Source of the DNA: Citrobacter tructae
GTDB lineage: Bacteria > Pseudomonadota > Gammaproteobacteria > Enterobacterales > Enterobacteriaceae
Direction: 5' to 3'
Assembly (NCBI RefSeq): GCF_004684345.1
Contig: NZ_CP038469.1
Location: forward strand, 62,001-126,000
DNA: 64,000 nucleotides
In this document: positions 1 through 8,982 of the stretch, in pieces
Position numbering within the stretch: position 1 is the first letter of the stretch
How the letters are laid out: every line of letters starts with the position of its first letter
The notes under the pieces: model-generated
Told to the model about the DNA's origin: nothing
The model's input: the letters and a program-made list of their open reading frames with translations, nothing else
Database searches by the model: none
Program-made: the position numbers and the translations under genes

Positions 1-381
1 GATGCGGCAGTAAAGCACGCCGCGCTTTTCAGTGCTCCCGACTGATACATCGTGATTTTCATAATGTTCAATGGGATAGCGCGACAGGACCGCGTTGCCG
101 TGATGCCCCTGCGGGTAAACGGCATTGCGTCCGTAGGCAAAATCGCGCCACATGGTATCTGCGAGAAATTCGTAGTGTGTGGTATCGGGCCAGTTTTCCA
201 CGTGCAGGGAATGAACCGCATGCGCGCCCATCACTTCCTGCAGGCATACAATGTCTGCGCCGACTGACCTGACGGCGTCCCGTAGCTCAGGCAAAATAAA
301 TCGCTTATTAAAGGCGGTAAAACCTTTGTGGGTATTAATTGTGAGCACATTGAATGAAAATCGATCTGCTGGTTCGGCCAT
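1..381 (-). CDS. ybhP: YbhP, endonuclease/exonuclease/phosphatase family protein (N-terminal part)
   Basis: The 3' part lies outside the window, leaving the first 127 codons. The protein begins MAEPADRFSFNVLTINTHKG and contains DIVCLQEVMG, the metal-binding Glu motif of the DNase I-like exonuclease/endonuclease/phosphatase fold, followed by GNAVLSRYPI, also typical of the fold. It closely resembles remembered E. coli YbhP. The family hydrolyses phosphodiesters or phosphomonoesters; the YbhP substrate is not known to me. The ATG at 379-381 follows an AGGAGA ribosome site. The gene is divergent from ybhQ. Confidence 0.9.
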   Translation of the reverse strand, partial: MAEPADRFSFNVLTINTHKGFTAFNKRFILPELRDAVRSVGADIVCLQEVMGAHAVHSLHVENWPDTTHYEFLADTMWRDFAYGRNAVYPQGHHGNAVLSRYPIEHYENHDVSVGSTEKRGVLYCRI

Positions 382-511
382 AGGTCTCCTGTCGGCGTCA
401 TTTTTCTTTTAAATAGTGTAGTAGGCGTCACAAAAGGGTGCGGTGTTACGGAATTTTCCGTAAAGTCCGGTACTCTGAATAATTAGTTAAAGATCCTTCA
501 GGAGAAAAGCC

Positions 512-922
512 ATGAAGTGGCAACAACGTGTTCGTGTCGCAACAGGTCTTAGTTGCTGGCAGATTGTGTTGCATTTACTGGTAGTGGCATTGCTGGTAAT
601 GGGCTGGATGAGCGGCACGCTGGTGCGCGTCGGCCTGGGATTATGCGTCGTTTACGGCGTCACGGTTTTATTAATGCTGGCGTTGCAGCGTCATCATGAA
701 CAGCGCTGGCGTGATGTCGCCGACGTACTGGAAGAACTGACTACCACGTGGTATTTCGGTGCGGCAATGATCGTACTGTGGCTGCTGTCCCGCGTACTGC
801 AAAACAACGTCTTACTGGCGTTGGCGGGGCTGGCTGTCCTTGCCGGACCCGCGGTGATTTCGCTGCTGGCGAAAGACAAAAAACTACATCACTTTGCGTC
901 TAAACATCGCATACGCCGCTGA
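512..922 (+). CDS. ybhQ: YbhQ, small inner-membrane protein
   Basis: This 136-residue protein has the same length as E. coli YbhQ. Hydrophobic segments at about residues 18-36, 40-57, 79-95 and 100-118 suggest four membrane helices, ending in a basic tail (HHFASKHRIRR). An AGGAG ribosome site lies 8 bases before the ATG. Its function is unknown. The last 39 bases overlap the 3' end of ybhR on the opposite strand, so both genes share coding sequence at their ends. Confidence 0.88.
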   Translation: MKWQQRVRVATGLSCWQIVLHLLVVALLVMGWMSGTLVRVGLGLCVVYGVTVLLMLALQRHHEQRWRDVADVLEELTTTWYFGAAMIVLWLLSRVLQNNVLLALAGLAVLAGPAVISLLAKDKKLHHFASKHRIRR

Positions 923-1990
923 CCCGGTCGTGGCCGCTATCACCAACAGCGGCCACAAACTTCCCCAGACAATCTTCAGACTCGCATCCTTCAGGTAAAT
1001 CTGTTTCGTGATATCCGTAAAGTGGCGGATTGGGTTTATCCATGTCAGATTCTGCAGCCAGACCGGCATATTTTCGACCGGAGAGACGTACCCTGACAGC
1101 AAAATCGCTGGCATCATAAAGACGAACACACCGATAAACGCCTGCTGCTGTGTTGAACACAGCGATGAAATCAGCAGACCAAAGCCCACCAGCGACAGCC
1201 CGTAAATCACCATCGTAAAGTAGAACAAACCCAGTGAACCGGCAAACGGAATGTGATAAGCCCAGATGCCAATCGCCAGCACAATGGTGGCCTGAAAGGT
1301 GGCTACGATCAGCGCGGGCACGGCTTTGCCAATGAATATTTGCCAGGTCGTGAGCGGAGAAACCAATAGCTGATCCAGCGTGCCTTGCTCACGTTCACGG
1401 GCCACTGACAGCGAAGTGACGATCATCACACCGATGGTGGTGATCATGGCGATCAGCGACGGAACGACGAACCATTTGTAATCCAGGTTCGGGTTATACC
1501 AGTTACGTACCACCAGTTCGCTGTTGTTCGGCTTCGCTTTACCGTCCATCAGCTCCTGCTGGTATTCCTTGACGATCTGTTGCAGATAATTTGCCGCGAT
1601 CTGCGCGCTGTTGGAGTTGCGTCCGTCAAGGATCAGCTGCATTGGTGCCTGCTGGAAGGTATCCAGATTACGCGAAAAGTCGGCTGGAAAGCGCACCAGC
1701 AGCAGCGCCTTTTGCGTGTCGATAGTGGGCTGGATCTCCTGTGGGCTTTTCAGCAGTAGGATATGAGTAAAGGCACTGGCGCGGGCAAAGCGCTGGGTTA
1801 ATTCCACCGAATGTTTGCCGTTGTCTTCGTTATAGATGGCGATGGTGGCGTTGGTCACTTCTAACGTTGCCGCAAACGGAAACAGGATGACCTGAATCAA
1901 CACCGGTAAAATCAGGATTGCTCGCGTCTGCGGCTCGCGTAACAGCGATTGCAGCTCTTTGCGAATTAATGTCCATAAACGATGAAACAT
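884..1990 (-). CDS. ybhR: YbhR, ABC-2 type efflux permease subunit
   Basis: This 368-residue permease has one N-terminal membrane helix (about residues 22-44), a large periplasmic loop, and a C-terminal cluster of five helices beginning near residue 175. That is the ABC-2 layout. The segment REREQGTLDQLLVSPL is the usual cytoplasmic signature after the first helix of the cluster. With YbhS it forms the membrane part of the YbhFSR exporter, which in E. coli affects sensitivity to cefoperazone and chloramphenicol and has Na+/H+ antiport activity. It is the last gene of cecR-ybhGFSR, 10 bases after ybhS. Confidence 0.93.
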   Translation of the reverse strand: MFHRLWTLIRKELQSLLREPQTRAILILPVLIQVILFPFAATLEVTNATIAIYNEDNGKHSVELTQRFARASAFTHILLLKSPQEIQPTIDTQKALLLVRFPADFSRNLDTFQQAPMQLILDGRNSNSAQIAANYLQQIVKEYQQELMDGKAKPNNSELVVRNWYNPNLDYKWFVVPSLIAMITTIGVMIVTSLSVAREREQGTLDQLLVSPLTTWQIFIGKAVPALIVATFQATIVLAIGIWAYHIPFAGSLGLFYFTMVIYGLSLVGFGLLISSLCSTQQQAFIGVFVFMMPAILLSGYVSPVENMPVWLQNLTWINPIRHFTDITKQIYLKDASLKIVWGSLWPLLVIAATTGSAAYAMFRRKVM

Positions 1991-2000
1991 GCCTGTCCCC

Positions 2001-3134
2001 TTAATCTAGCCGACGTTTGGTTTTAAGCCACGTCAGACCAATAAACATCACCGCCGAAGCGATTAAAAACAGCACGTTGATAATCAACACCACCGGAATA
2101 TTTCCCGCCAGAAACAGGCTTTGCAAGGTGCTGACGAAATAGCGTGCGGGAATGATATAGGTCACCGCGCGAATAATGGCGGGCATGCTGTCTATCTGGA
2201 AGATAAAGCCCGACAGCATAATCGACGGCAAAAACGCTGCGTTTAACGCGACCTGTGCGGCGTTAAACTGGTTGCGGGTGATGGTGGAGATCAGTAATCC
2301 CATACCAAGCGTACTGAGCAGAAACAGGCTGGTGATAAAAAATAGGATCAGCAGCGAGCCGCGATAGGGCACGCCAAGAATAAATACCGACACCAGCATG
2401 CACAGCAACATCGCCAGCATGCCGAGAAAATAATAGGGGATCAGCTTACACAGCAGTAATTCGACGCGGGTGACTTCCGTAGACAGCAGTGCTTCCATGG
2501 TGCCGCGCTCCCACTCACGCGCGACCACTAATGAGGTCAGGATCGCGCCGATGACCGTCATAATAATGGTCACTGCGCCTGGAATGATAAAGTGCTGACT
2601 GATTGCTGCCGGGTTAAACCAGTAGCGGGTTTGCACGTCGATCAACGGCTCGAACGATTCCCCGCGATCTTCTGCCCGCTGTTTTTGCCAAATCTGCCAG
2701 ATGCCTTCGACATAACCCTGCACAAAGTTGGCAGTATTCGGTTCGCTGCCATCGGTGATCACCTGAATGGGCGCAATGTCGTTTGGCCGCGCCATCTGCT
2801 GGGCAAAGTCCACCGGGATCACCACCAGCCCGCGAATGCGCCCGGCCTGCATCTTCTCAACCAATTCCTGGCGGTTATCACTGATGGTGGCGTCAATATA
2901 CGGAGAGCCGGTCATGGTATGAGTAAAATCCAGCGCTTCTTCGCTTTGTTGTTCGAGTAAAATCCCCACCCGAAGCTTGCTGGAGTCGAGGTTAATGCCG
3001 TAGCCGAAGATAAACAGCAACAGCAGTGGGATCACCACGGCAATCAGCCAGCTACTGGGATCGCGCACGATCTGCCGCGTTTCTTTAATGCACAATGCAC
3101 GCACGCGTCGCCATGAAAGAGAGTGATTACTCAT
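2001..3134 (-). CDS. ybhS: YbhS, ABC-2 type efflux permease subunit
   Basis: Read from the ATG at 3132-3134, the protein is 377 residues, the E. coli YbhS length, and begins MSNHSLSWRRVRAL. The open frame extends further upstream, but that part lies inside ybhF. It has an N-terminal helix (about 31-50), a periplasmic domain and a C-terminal membrane cluster. REWERGTMEALL is the ABC-2 signature. It is a paralog and partner of YbhR. The gene overlaps the end of ybhF by 8 bases, indicating translational coupling. Confidence 0.93.
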   Translation of the reverse strand: MSNHSLSWRRVRALCIKETRQIVRDPSSWLIAVVIPLLLLFIFGYGINLDSSKLRVGILLEQQSEEALDFTHTMTGSPYIDATISDNRQELVEKMQAGRIRGLVVIPVDFAQQMARPNDIAPIQVITDGSEPNTANFVQGYVEGIWQIWQKQRAEDRGESFEPLIDVQTRYWFNPAAISQHFIIPGAVTIIMTVIGAILTSLVVAREWERGTMEALLSTEVTRVELLLCKLIPYYFLGMLAMLLCMLVSVFILGVPYRGSLLILFFITSLFLLSTLGMGLLISTITRNQFNAAQVALNAAFLPSIMLSGFIFQIDSMPAIIRAVTYIIPARYFVSTLQSLFLAGNIPVVLIINVLFLIASAVMFIGLTWLKTKRRLD

Positions 3135-4863
3135 GCGCATGCTCCTTATCCCAGTCATTGATAAGCGTGATAAACGCCTGCTCCATGGTTGGGTCCGGCG
3201 TATCATTATCGGCGGCTTGCGCCTTCAGGTCATCCGGCGTGCCGCTGGCAATCAGCTTGCCACGGTACACCAGTCCGATACGGTCACAATATTCCGCTTC
3301 GTCCATAAAGTGGGTGGTGACCATCACCGTCACGCCTTTCTCCACCATGCTGTTGATATGCAGCCAGAACTCCCGACGGGTGAGGGGATCGACCCCGGAG
3401 GTCGGTTCATCGAGGAACAGAATATCGGGTTCATGCATCAGCGAGCAGGCCAGTGCCAGCCGCTGCTTAAAACCTAGCGGCAGTTCGTCGGTGGCGTGGG
3501 AAGCGATGCTTTTCAGACCGAACGCCTCGCTCATACGATCGATTTTGTCTTTCTGCGCCCGACCGCGCAGGCCGTAGACGCCGGAGAAAAAGCGCAGATT
3601 CTGTTCAACCGTCAGGTTGCCGTAGAGAGAGAATTTCTGTGCCATATAGCCCAGATGCTGGCGTGCTTTCCCTGAACTGACTTTCAGGTCCATATCCAGC
3701 ACTAGTGCCTTACCGGAGGTGGGGACCAGCAGGCCGCACATCATTTTAAAGGTGGTCGACTTGCCCGCACCGTTGGGACCTAACAGGCCAAAAATCTCAC
3801 CGCGCTGCACGGCAAAGTCCACATGGTCGGTGGCGGCAAAATCACCAAATTTTTTGGTCAGCGCTTTGGCTTCAATCACCGTTTCACCCGCTGTACCTTC
3901 CACGGTATGCAGGATAGCGCCCAGTGGAGATTCAGACGTTCCCGCACCGCCGAGTAAATCAATAAATGCATCTTCAAAGCGCGGGGCGGTGCTGGTGATG
4001 GTGATTTCCGGCATGCCTTGAGCCTGGCGAATATCCTCCGCCGTAGCCTCTTTTTTCAGGATCAGGCGAACAGATTTCCCCTGAATCATGCCGTCGCTGA
4101 CCTGCGGCAGTTTGAGCGTGCGTTGTAGCAGTTTGCGGTTATTTTCCTGCGGGCTGCTCATTAAAAAACTACGCCCCGCCATGGTTTGCGTGAGCTGAGT
4201 CGGATCGCCCTGATATAACAATTCACCCTCGTTCATCAGCAGCACATCACGGCACTGCTCGGCTTCATCCAGATACGAGGTACTCCAGAGGATCAGCATG
4301 CCATCCCCGGCCAGTTCATGCACCATTTGCCACAGCTCGCGGCGGGAGATTGGGTCGACGCCCACGCCCGGCTCATCCAGCAGCAGCACTTTAGGCTCAC
4401 CGACCAGCGTACAGGCAAGGCCTAGCTTTTGCTTCATCCCGCCGGAGAGTTTGCCCGCCAGACGCCCGGTAAATGGCCCCAGCGAAGTGAATTCCAGCAG
4501 GCGGGCAAAGGTTTTTTCCCGCGCTTCACCGGTCACGCTGCGTAAATCGGCATAGAGATTGAGGTTCTCCATGACGGTCAAATCTTCATACAGGCCGAAT
4601 TTCTGCGGCATATAACCCAGTACCGCATGCAGGGCGCTGTCGTTAACGATCGGATCAAAGCCAATCACCGTCGCGCTGCCGTCGTCCGGTTTCAACAGAC
4701 CCGCCAGCATCCGCATCAGCGTGGTTTTCCCTGCGCCGTCAGGACCTACCAGACCGGTGACATAGCCTGCGTGAATCGTGCAGTTGAGCGGGGCGACTGC
4801 CGGTTTTTCCATCCCGGCGAAGCGCTTAACCAGCCCGTTAAGGGTAATGACTGCGTCATTCAT
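3127..4863 (-). CDS. ybhF: YbhF, tandem ATP-binding subunit of the YbhFSR exporter
   Basis: This 578-residue protein carries two ABC ATPase domains in one chain. The first has Walker A GPDGAGKTT (near residue 40), signature LSGGMKQK and Walker B VLLLDEP. The second has GPNGAGKST (near 360), a degenerate signature LPLGFKQR in place of LSGGQ, and Walker B ILFLDEP. The degenerate second signature also occurs in E. coli YbhF, so it is not decay. The start is taken at MNDAV, which overlaps the end of ybhG by 8 bases; five further codons upstream are in frame. Confidence 0.94.
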   Translation of the reverse strand: MNDAVITLNGLVKRFAGMEKPAVAPLNCTIHAGYVTGLVGPDGAGKTTLMRMLAGLLKPDDGSATVIGFDPIVNDSALHAVLGYMPQKFGLYEDLTVMENLNLYADLRSVTGEAREKTFARLLEFTSLGPFTGRLAGKLSGGMKQKLGLACTLVGEPKVLLLDEPGVGVDPISRRELWQMVHELAGDGMLILWSTSYLDEAEQCRDVLLMNEGELLYQGDPTQLTQTMAGRSFLMSSPQENNRKLLQRTLKLPQVSDGMIQGKSVRLILKKEATAEDIRQAQGMPEITITSTAPRFEDAFIDLLGGAGTSESPLGAILHTVEGTAGETVIEAKALTKKFGDFAATDHVDFAVQRGEIFGLLGPNGAGKSTTFKMMCGLLVPTSGKALVLDMDLKVSSGKARQHLGYMAQKFSLYGNLTVEQNLRFFSGVYGLRGRAQKDKIDRMSEAFGLKSIASHATDELPLGFKQRLALACSLMHEPDILFLDEPTSGVDPLTRREFWLHINSMVEKGVTVMVTTHFMDEAEYCDRIGLVYRGKLIASGTPDDLKAQAADNDTPDPTMEQAFITLINDWDKEHAHE

Positions 4864-5851
4864 GCCGCGCCTCGTCACCGAACTTCACCGTCACCGGCAT
4901 CCCTTGACGTAGCGCGTCGTCAGCATCGGTCACCACAATACGCAGGCGATACACCAGATCGGTGCGCAGGTCCGGTGTCTCCACTGTTTTCGGGGTGAAC
5001 TCTGCTGTGGGTGATACAAAGCCGATTTGACCGTGGTACGGTTTGTCCGGCCGGCCATCGGTGTAGAGCAGAATCTCGCGGCCCGGCTGCGCCTGGCTTA
5101 GATTGCGTTCGTCAACATAGGCGCGAACCCAGACCGGTCGGGTAAGCGACAGCGTCAGCACTGTGCCTCCTGCGTTCAGCATACTGCCGGGCTCGACCGC
5201 ACGGGTAAGCAGCGTGCCGTCAGACGGGGAAGTCAGCGTGGTGTCATGCAGATCGAGTTCAGCCTGCGCCAGTTGTGCCTGGGCCTGTTCGAGGGTCGCT
5301 TTCGCCTGGGCGATATCCTGCGGACGATTACCACTACGGTACTGACTGAGTTTATCCTGCGCAGATTTCAGCGTCGCCAGCGCCTGGTCACGTGATGAAC
5401 GGGCATTTTCCAGATCGTTGGCGGAGATGGTGCGGCTTTTCCACAATCCTAGCTGGCGATTATAAAAGTTCTGCGCGTAGTCATACGCCGCCTGCGCCTG
5501 TTTCACGGCCGCCGCGGTTTGCGCGATCTCTTCTGCACGATACCCTGCCAGCATCAGGTCATACTGCGCCTGCGCGGCGGCAACGTTGGCTTTAGCCTGC
5601 ATCAGTGCGTTTTCGTACGGCGCATGGTCCAGTTCGCCCAGTACCTGACCGGCGGTAATCGCATCGCCTTCGTCAACCGCCAGCGAGGCCAGCCTGCCGC
5701 CTACGCGAAAACTTAAATTGACGCTGCGGATATCGACGTTGCCGTACAGGGTCAGGCCGTTATCTTGTTGGCTTTGATACCACCACGTTCCACCGGCAAT
5801 CACGGCAACGAGGGCCGCGATAACCAGCCCGAGAACGACAGGTTTTTTCAT
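4856..5851 (-). CDS. ybhG: YbhG, HlyD-family periplasmic adaptor
   Basis: The 331 residues begin with a signal-anchor helix (about 6-25), then a biotinyl-lipoyl-like half (VNLSFRVGGRLASLAVDEGD), a long alanine- and glutamine-rich coiled-coil hairpin (about 80-205), and the second lipoyl and beta-barrel parts. This is the membrane fusion protein layout. It should link the YbhFSR transporter to an outer-membrane channel, perhaps TolC, which is inferred. It overlaps cecR by 4 bases (ATGA-type junction) and ybhF by 8. Confidence 0.93.
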   Translation of the reverse strand: MKKPVVLGLVIAALVAVIAGGTWWYQSQQDNGLTLYGNVDIRSVNLSFRVGGRLASLAVDEGDAITAGQVLGELDHAPYENALMQAKANVAAAQAQYDLMLAGYRAEEIAQTAAAVKQAQAAYDYAQNFYNRQLGLWKSRTISANDLENARSSRDQALATLKSAQDKLSQYRSGNRPQDIAQAKATLEQAQAQLAQAELDLHDTTLTSPSDGTLLTRAVEPGSMLNAGGTVLTLSLTRPVWVRAYVDERNLSQAQPGREILLYTDGRPDKPYHGQIGFVSPTAEFTPKTVETPDLRTDLVYRLRIVVTDADDALRQGMPVTVKFGDEARHE

Positions 5852-6525
5852 GACTCCAGACTCCTTTGCGTTAAACCTTGCAGAATAAGATCAATGTGAC
5901 AGGTGATCGTTTGGTTAATCAGTGCGGTTTTATCCTCATCAAATTGTGACCAGCCCGTGCGCAGCAGAATGGTTTCTTTCCCCAGACGGAAAGCCAGCAC
6001 CTCACCCAGTATGGCGTGGGTGTGCAGGATCATTTGGGTATCACTGGCATCGCGACCCGTATAGGCAGCAATCAGGCGGGTCAGGTGGCTGTGCAACGGG
6101 TTAATCACCTGGTCGTGCACCAGTTGATAGGCTGCGGTGGGTGAGAGCTGTTCGCGTGAGATAAACTTGCTAAGGTTAACCGTATCGTCTTGGGTTAATA
6201 ACATGATCATGTTTTTGCAGGCGCGGAGGATCAGTTCGCGCATGGCGGCCCGGTCCGGCTCTGGTTGGGCAAACAGGCGCTCGGCTTCTTCAGCGTGGGG
6301 GCGAAACTGTGAACCGATAAAATCCGCAATCCACTGGGCGCAGGCGAGATATAAATCCTCTTTTGACCCAAAATAGTAGGTAATCGCGGCGATGTTCTGT
6401 CCGGCCTGGGCGGCAATATCACGCGTGGTGGCATGCAGGCCATATTCACCAAACTGTGCCAGCGCAGCGGCAATAAGCTGGTTCTTTGCCTGTTCACCTT
6501 TGGTTGTCATGGTGGATGTATTCAT
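5848..6525 (-). CDS. cecR: CecR (YbiH), TetR-family repressor
   Basis: This 225-residue TetR-type regulator has an N-terminal helix-turn-helix (about residues 14-60) with TTRDIAAQAGQNIAAITYYFGSK, the classic TetR recognition helix ending in YYFGSK. The C-terminal ligand domain is close to E. coli CecR. In E. coli CecR represses its own operon (ybhGFSR) and the divergent rhlE. A perfect 20-bp palindrome sits 15 bases upstream of the start and is the likely operator. A second in-frame ATG lies five codons in (MTTKGEQ). Confidence 0.94.
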   Translation of the reverse strand: MNTSTMTTKGEQAKNQLIAAALAQFGEYGLHATTRDIAAQAGQNIAAITYYFGSKEDLYLACAQWIADFIGSQFRPHAEEAERLFAQPEPDRAAMRELILRACKNMIMLLTQDDTVNLSKFISREQLSPTAAYQLVHDQVINPLHSHLTRLIAAYTGRDASDTQMILHTHAILGEVLAFRLGKETILLRTGWSQFDEDKTALINQTITCHIDLILQGLTQRSLES

Positions 6526-6540
6526 GGCGTGGCCAAATTA

Positions 6541-6560
6541 TTAATCAATCGATTGATTAA
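6541..6560. promoter_or_regulatory. Perfect palindrome, probable CecR operator
   Basis: The 20 bases are an exact inverted repeat, TTAATCAATC followed by its reverse complement. They lie between divergent cecR and rhlE, 15 bases from the cecR ATG and about 195 from rhlE. A TetR-family dimer site in exactly this intergenic region is expected from E. coli CecR. The assignment to CecR is inferred from position and symmetry. Confidence 0.75.
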
Positions 6561-6754
6561 GATTATGACTGATATCTGCACTTGTCTAGTCTGGTAGCTT
6601 ATTTTGTTTTTCGCGGCTGGCGGGATAATTTATGCGGTACATCACAAAAACTGCTACACTCCGCCCCTTCATGACATTGTGGTTTTTGTCATCTCTTTTG
6701 CGAGCATCTCCCTGAAAACTACACCGGTAACGGTCAGGGCGGTTCGGAGTAGTT

Positions 6755-8098
6755 ATGTCTTTTGATTCCCTTGGTTTAAACCCTGATATCTTGCGCGCTG
6801 TTGCCGAGCAGGGTTACCGTGAACCTACCCCTATTCAGCAGCAGGCTATCCCTGCGGTGCTGGAAGGCCGCGATCTGATGGCGAGCGCCCAGACCGGTAC
6901 GGGTAAAACGGCAGGTTTTACCCTGCCGCTGTTACAACATCTTATTACTCATGCACCGCATGGCAAAGGCCGTCGTCCGGTGCGTGCGCTGATCCTGACG
7001 CCAACCCGCGAACTGGCGGCTCAAATTGGCGAAAACGTCCGCGATTACAGCAAATATCTGAACATTCGCTCACTGGTGGTTTTCGGTGGTGTGAGCATTA
7101 ACCCGCAGATGATGAAACTGCGTAGTGGTGTAGATGTGCTGGTGGCAACGCCAGGCCGTTTACTCGATCTGGAACATCAAAACGCAGTGAAACTGGATCA
7201 AGTTGAGATCCTGGTACTGGATGAAGCTGACCGTATGCTGGATATGGGCTTTATCCATGATATTCGTCGCGTGCTGGCTAAACTGCCGGCTAAACGTCAG
7301 AACTTGCTGTTCTCCGCAACGTTCTCTGACGACATTAAATCGCTGGCAGAAAAACTGCTGCATAACCCGCTGGAAATTGAAGTCGCGCGTCGCAATACCG
7401 CGTCTGAGCAGGTCAGCCAGTTTGTTCACTTCGTGGATAAAAAACGCAAACGTGAATTGCTGTCACAGATGATTGGTCAGGGTAACTGGCAGCAGGTGCT
7501 GGTCTTTACCCGTACCAAGCATGGTGCAAACCACCTGGCAGAACAGCTGAATAAGGATGGCATCCGCAGCGCGGCAATCCACGGCAATAAATCGCAGGGT
7601 GCACGTACGCGTGCGCTGGCCGATTTTAAATCTGGCGATATTCGCGTGCTGGTGGCGACCGACATTGCTGCGCGTGGGCTCGACATTGAAGAACTGCCTC
7701 ACGTGGTGAACTACGAGCTGCCAAACGTACCGGAAGATTACGTCCACCGTATTGGTCGTACCGGTCGTGCTGCGGCAACCGGTGAAGCGCTGTCTCTGGT
7801 GTGCGTTGATGAGCACAAACTACTGCATGACATCGAGAAACTGCTGAAAAAAGAGATCCCACGTATTGCCGTTGATGGCTATGCGCCGGACCCGTCGATT
7901 AAAGCAGAGCCAATCCAGAACGGACGCCAGCAGCGTGGTGGCGGCGGTCGTGGACAAGGCGGAGCGGGTCGCGGTCAACAGCCTCGTCGTCAGGACGGCG
8001 GTGCGCCAAAGGCGAAACCGCGTAGTAGCGAAGGTAAACCGGCAGGCGACAAGCCGCGGCCACCGCGTCGCCCGCGCAGACCGTCTTCAGCGCAGTAA
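6755..8098 (+). CDS. rhlE: RhlE, DEAD-box ATP-dependent RNA helicase
   Basis: The 447 residues show the DEAD-box series: Q motif (REPTPIQQQAIP), motif I AQTGTGKT, motif Ia PTREL, motif II DEAD, motif III SAT, and motif VI HRIGRTGR. The C-terminal 60 residues are rich in Arg, Gly, Pro and Lys, an RNA-binding tail. E. coli RhlE acts in ribosome assembly and RNA turnover with other helicases. The leader between the cecR operator and the ATG is about 190 bases. A GGAG ribosome site precedes the start. A strong terminator follows. Confidence 0.96.
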   Translation: MSFDSLGLNPDILRAVAEQGYREPTPIQQQAIPAVLEGRDLMASAQTGTGKTAGFTLPLLQHLITHAPHGKGRRPVRALILTPTRELAAQIGENVRDYSKYLNIRSLVVFGGVSINPQMMKLRSGVDVLVATPGRLLDLEHQNAVKLDQVEILVLDEADRMLDMGFIHDIRRVLAKLPAKRQNLLFSATFSDDIKSLAEKLLHNPLEIEVARRNTASEQVSQFVHFVDKKRKRELLSQMIGQGNWQQVLVFTRTKHGANHLAEQLNKDGIRSAAIHGNKSQGARTRALADFKSGDIRVLVATDIAARGLDIEELPHVVNYELPNVPEDYVHRIGRTGRAAATGEALSLVCVDEHKLLHDIEKLLKKEIPRIAVDGYAPDPSIKAEPIQNGRQQRGGGGRGQGGAGRGQQPRRQDGGAPKAKPRSSEGKPAGDKPRPPRRPRRPSSAQ

Positions 8099-8107
8099 GC
8101 GAATTAA

Positions 8108-8135
8108 AAACCTGCCAAATCGGCAGGTTTTTTTT
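8108..8135 (+). terminator. Rho-independent terminator of rhlE
   Basis: A 9-bp stem (AAACCTGCC with GGCAGGTTT), a 5-base loop and a run of T residues follow the rhlE stop codon by about 10 bases. The T run touches the 3' end of the oppositely oriented GntR-family gene, so the site lies between convergent genes. Confidence 0.9.
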
Positions 8136-8868
8136 ACTCTCCAGAACTCTGCGATTTCAGCACTATCGAGCAGGTATAGCGCCCTGCTGGATGGATCGAG
8201 ATCGTCGTTTCAAAGACCTTTCCTTCTCTGTCCAGATAGCGGCGCACAATTCGCATTGCTGGTGACTCAGGCTCCACGTTAAGGATTTTTGCCACTTTTT
8301 TGGGTACACCTACCGCGGTGATTGTCTGATGCACTTCATGACTTTTAATGCCGTAGTGCGTTTCGATCAAATCGCTAATCAACGAATGCGGATCATCGCG
8401 AATGTAAGTACGCAGCTTCGCATACTCTGTACTGGCGTAGCTGTCCGTCCAACAGATTGGCGCATCCGGGTTTTGTGCATCTTCGCGGGTACTGGCAATG
8501 TGCAGCCAGCGTGAGCCTGGCGGACAGCCAATCATCTGAGAAAGCTCGATATCAGCCACAATCTCATCAATTTTCTTGATGACACGCAGATTATTTTTGG
8601 CCAGCAGCAACAGATCCTCAAGGTGCGAAAGCGGGTGATTAACACCGTTGGTTTGCGGTTCGCAAACACGGGTTCCTGCACCCTTACGCCGTGAAATCAG
8701 CCCCTGTTCCGTTAATTCCCTCAACGCTTCTCGTATGGTGTGGCGACTGACCTGCCATGTTTCACACAGTTCCATTTCTGTGGGGAACAGCGAACCGGGG
8801 GCAAATGTGCCCACTGAAATTTGCTGTGCCAGTTCACGTGCTATTCGTTTGTACAGAGATTCTTTCAT
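8134..8868 (-). CDS. GntR/HutC-family transcriptional regulator of the adjacent lyase-transporter cassette
   Basis: The 244 residues split into an N-terminal winged helix (about 1-72) with the GntR pattern (TWQVSRHTIREALRELTEQGLISRRKGAGTRV, shown by key residues SRHTIREAL and GAGT) and a C-terminal UTRA-like ligand domain of the HutC subfamily. It is divergent from the lyase gene, with about 200 bases between starts. Three palindromes in that gap are its likely sites, one or more also serving autoregulation. The ligand is probably the lyase substrate or product. I do not recognise an E. coli K-12 equivalent at this locus. The ribosome site before the ATG is weak. Confidence 0.85.
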   Translation of the reverse strand: MKESLYKRIARELAQQISVGTFAPGSLFPTEMELCETWQVSRHTIREALRELTEQGLISRRKGAGTRVCEPQTNGVNHPLSHLEDLLLLAKNNLRVIKKIDEIVADIELSQMIGCPPGSRWLHIASTREDAQNPDAPICWTDSYASTEYAKLRTYIRDDPHSLISDLIETHYGIKSHEVHQTITAVGVPKKVAKILNVEPESPAMRIVRRYLDREGKVFETTISIHPAGRYTCSIVLKSQSSGE

Positions 8869-8948
8869 CGCAGTTTCGTCAAAAATTAATGATCACTGTC
8901 ACAAAAATATGTACGGGCTATTCCATACATTCCTTATGAATATTATAA

Positions 8949-8960
8949 ATGTCCGGACAT
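8949..8960. promoter_or_regulatory. Operator-like palindrome 1 (ATGTCCGGACAT)
   Basis: This is an exact 12-bp palindrome in the gap between the divergent GntR-family gene and the lyase gene. Two near-identical copies follow at 8965 and 8983. The site is flanked by AAA and TTT, which extends the symmetry. It is probably bound by the adjacent HutC-type regulator (inference). Confidence 0.75.
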
Positions 8961-8964
8961 TTAA

Positions 8965-8976
8965 ATGTACGGACAT
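8965..8976. promoter_or_regulatory. Operator-like palindrome 2 (ATGTACGGACAT)
   Basis: This is a copy of the ATGTCNGGACAT element with one mismatch in the left half. Its centre is 16 bases from copy 1 and 18 from copy 3, about one and a half helical turns or slightly more. A partial half-site (ATGTACGG) also occurs near 8908 on the GntR-gene side. Confidence 0.7.
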
Positions 8977-8982
8977 ATTGTT

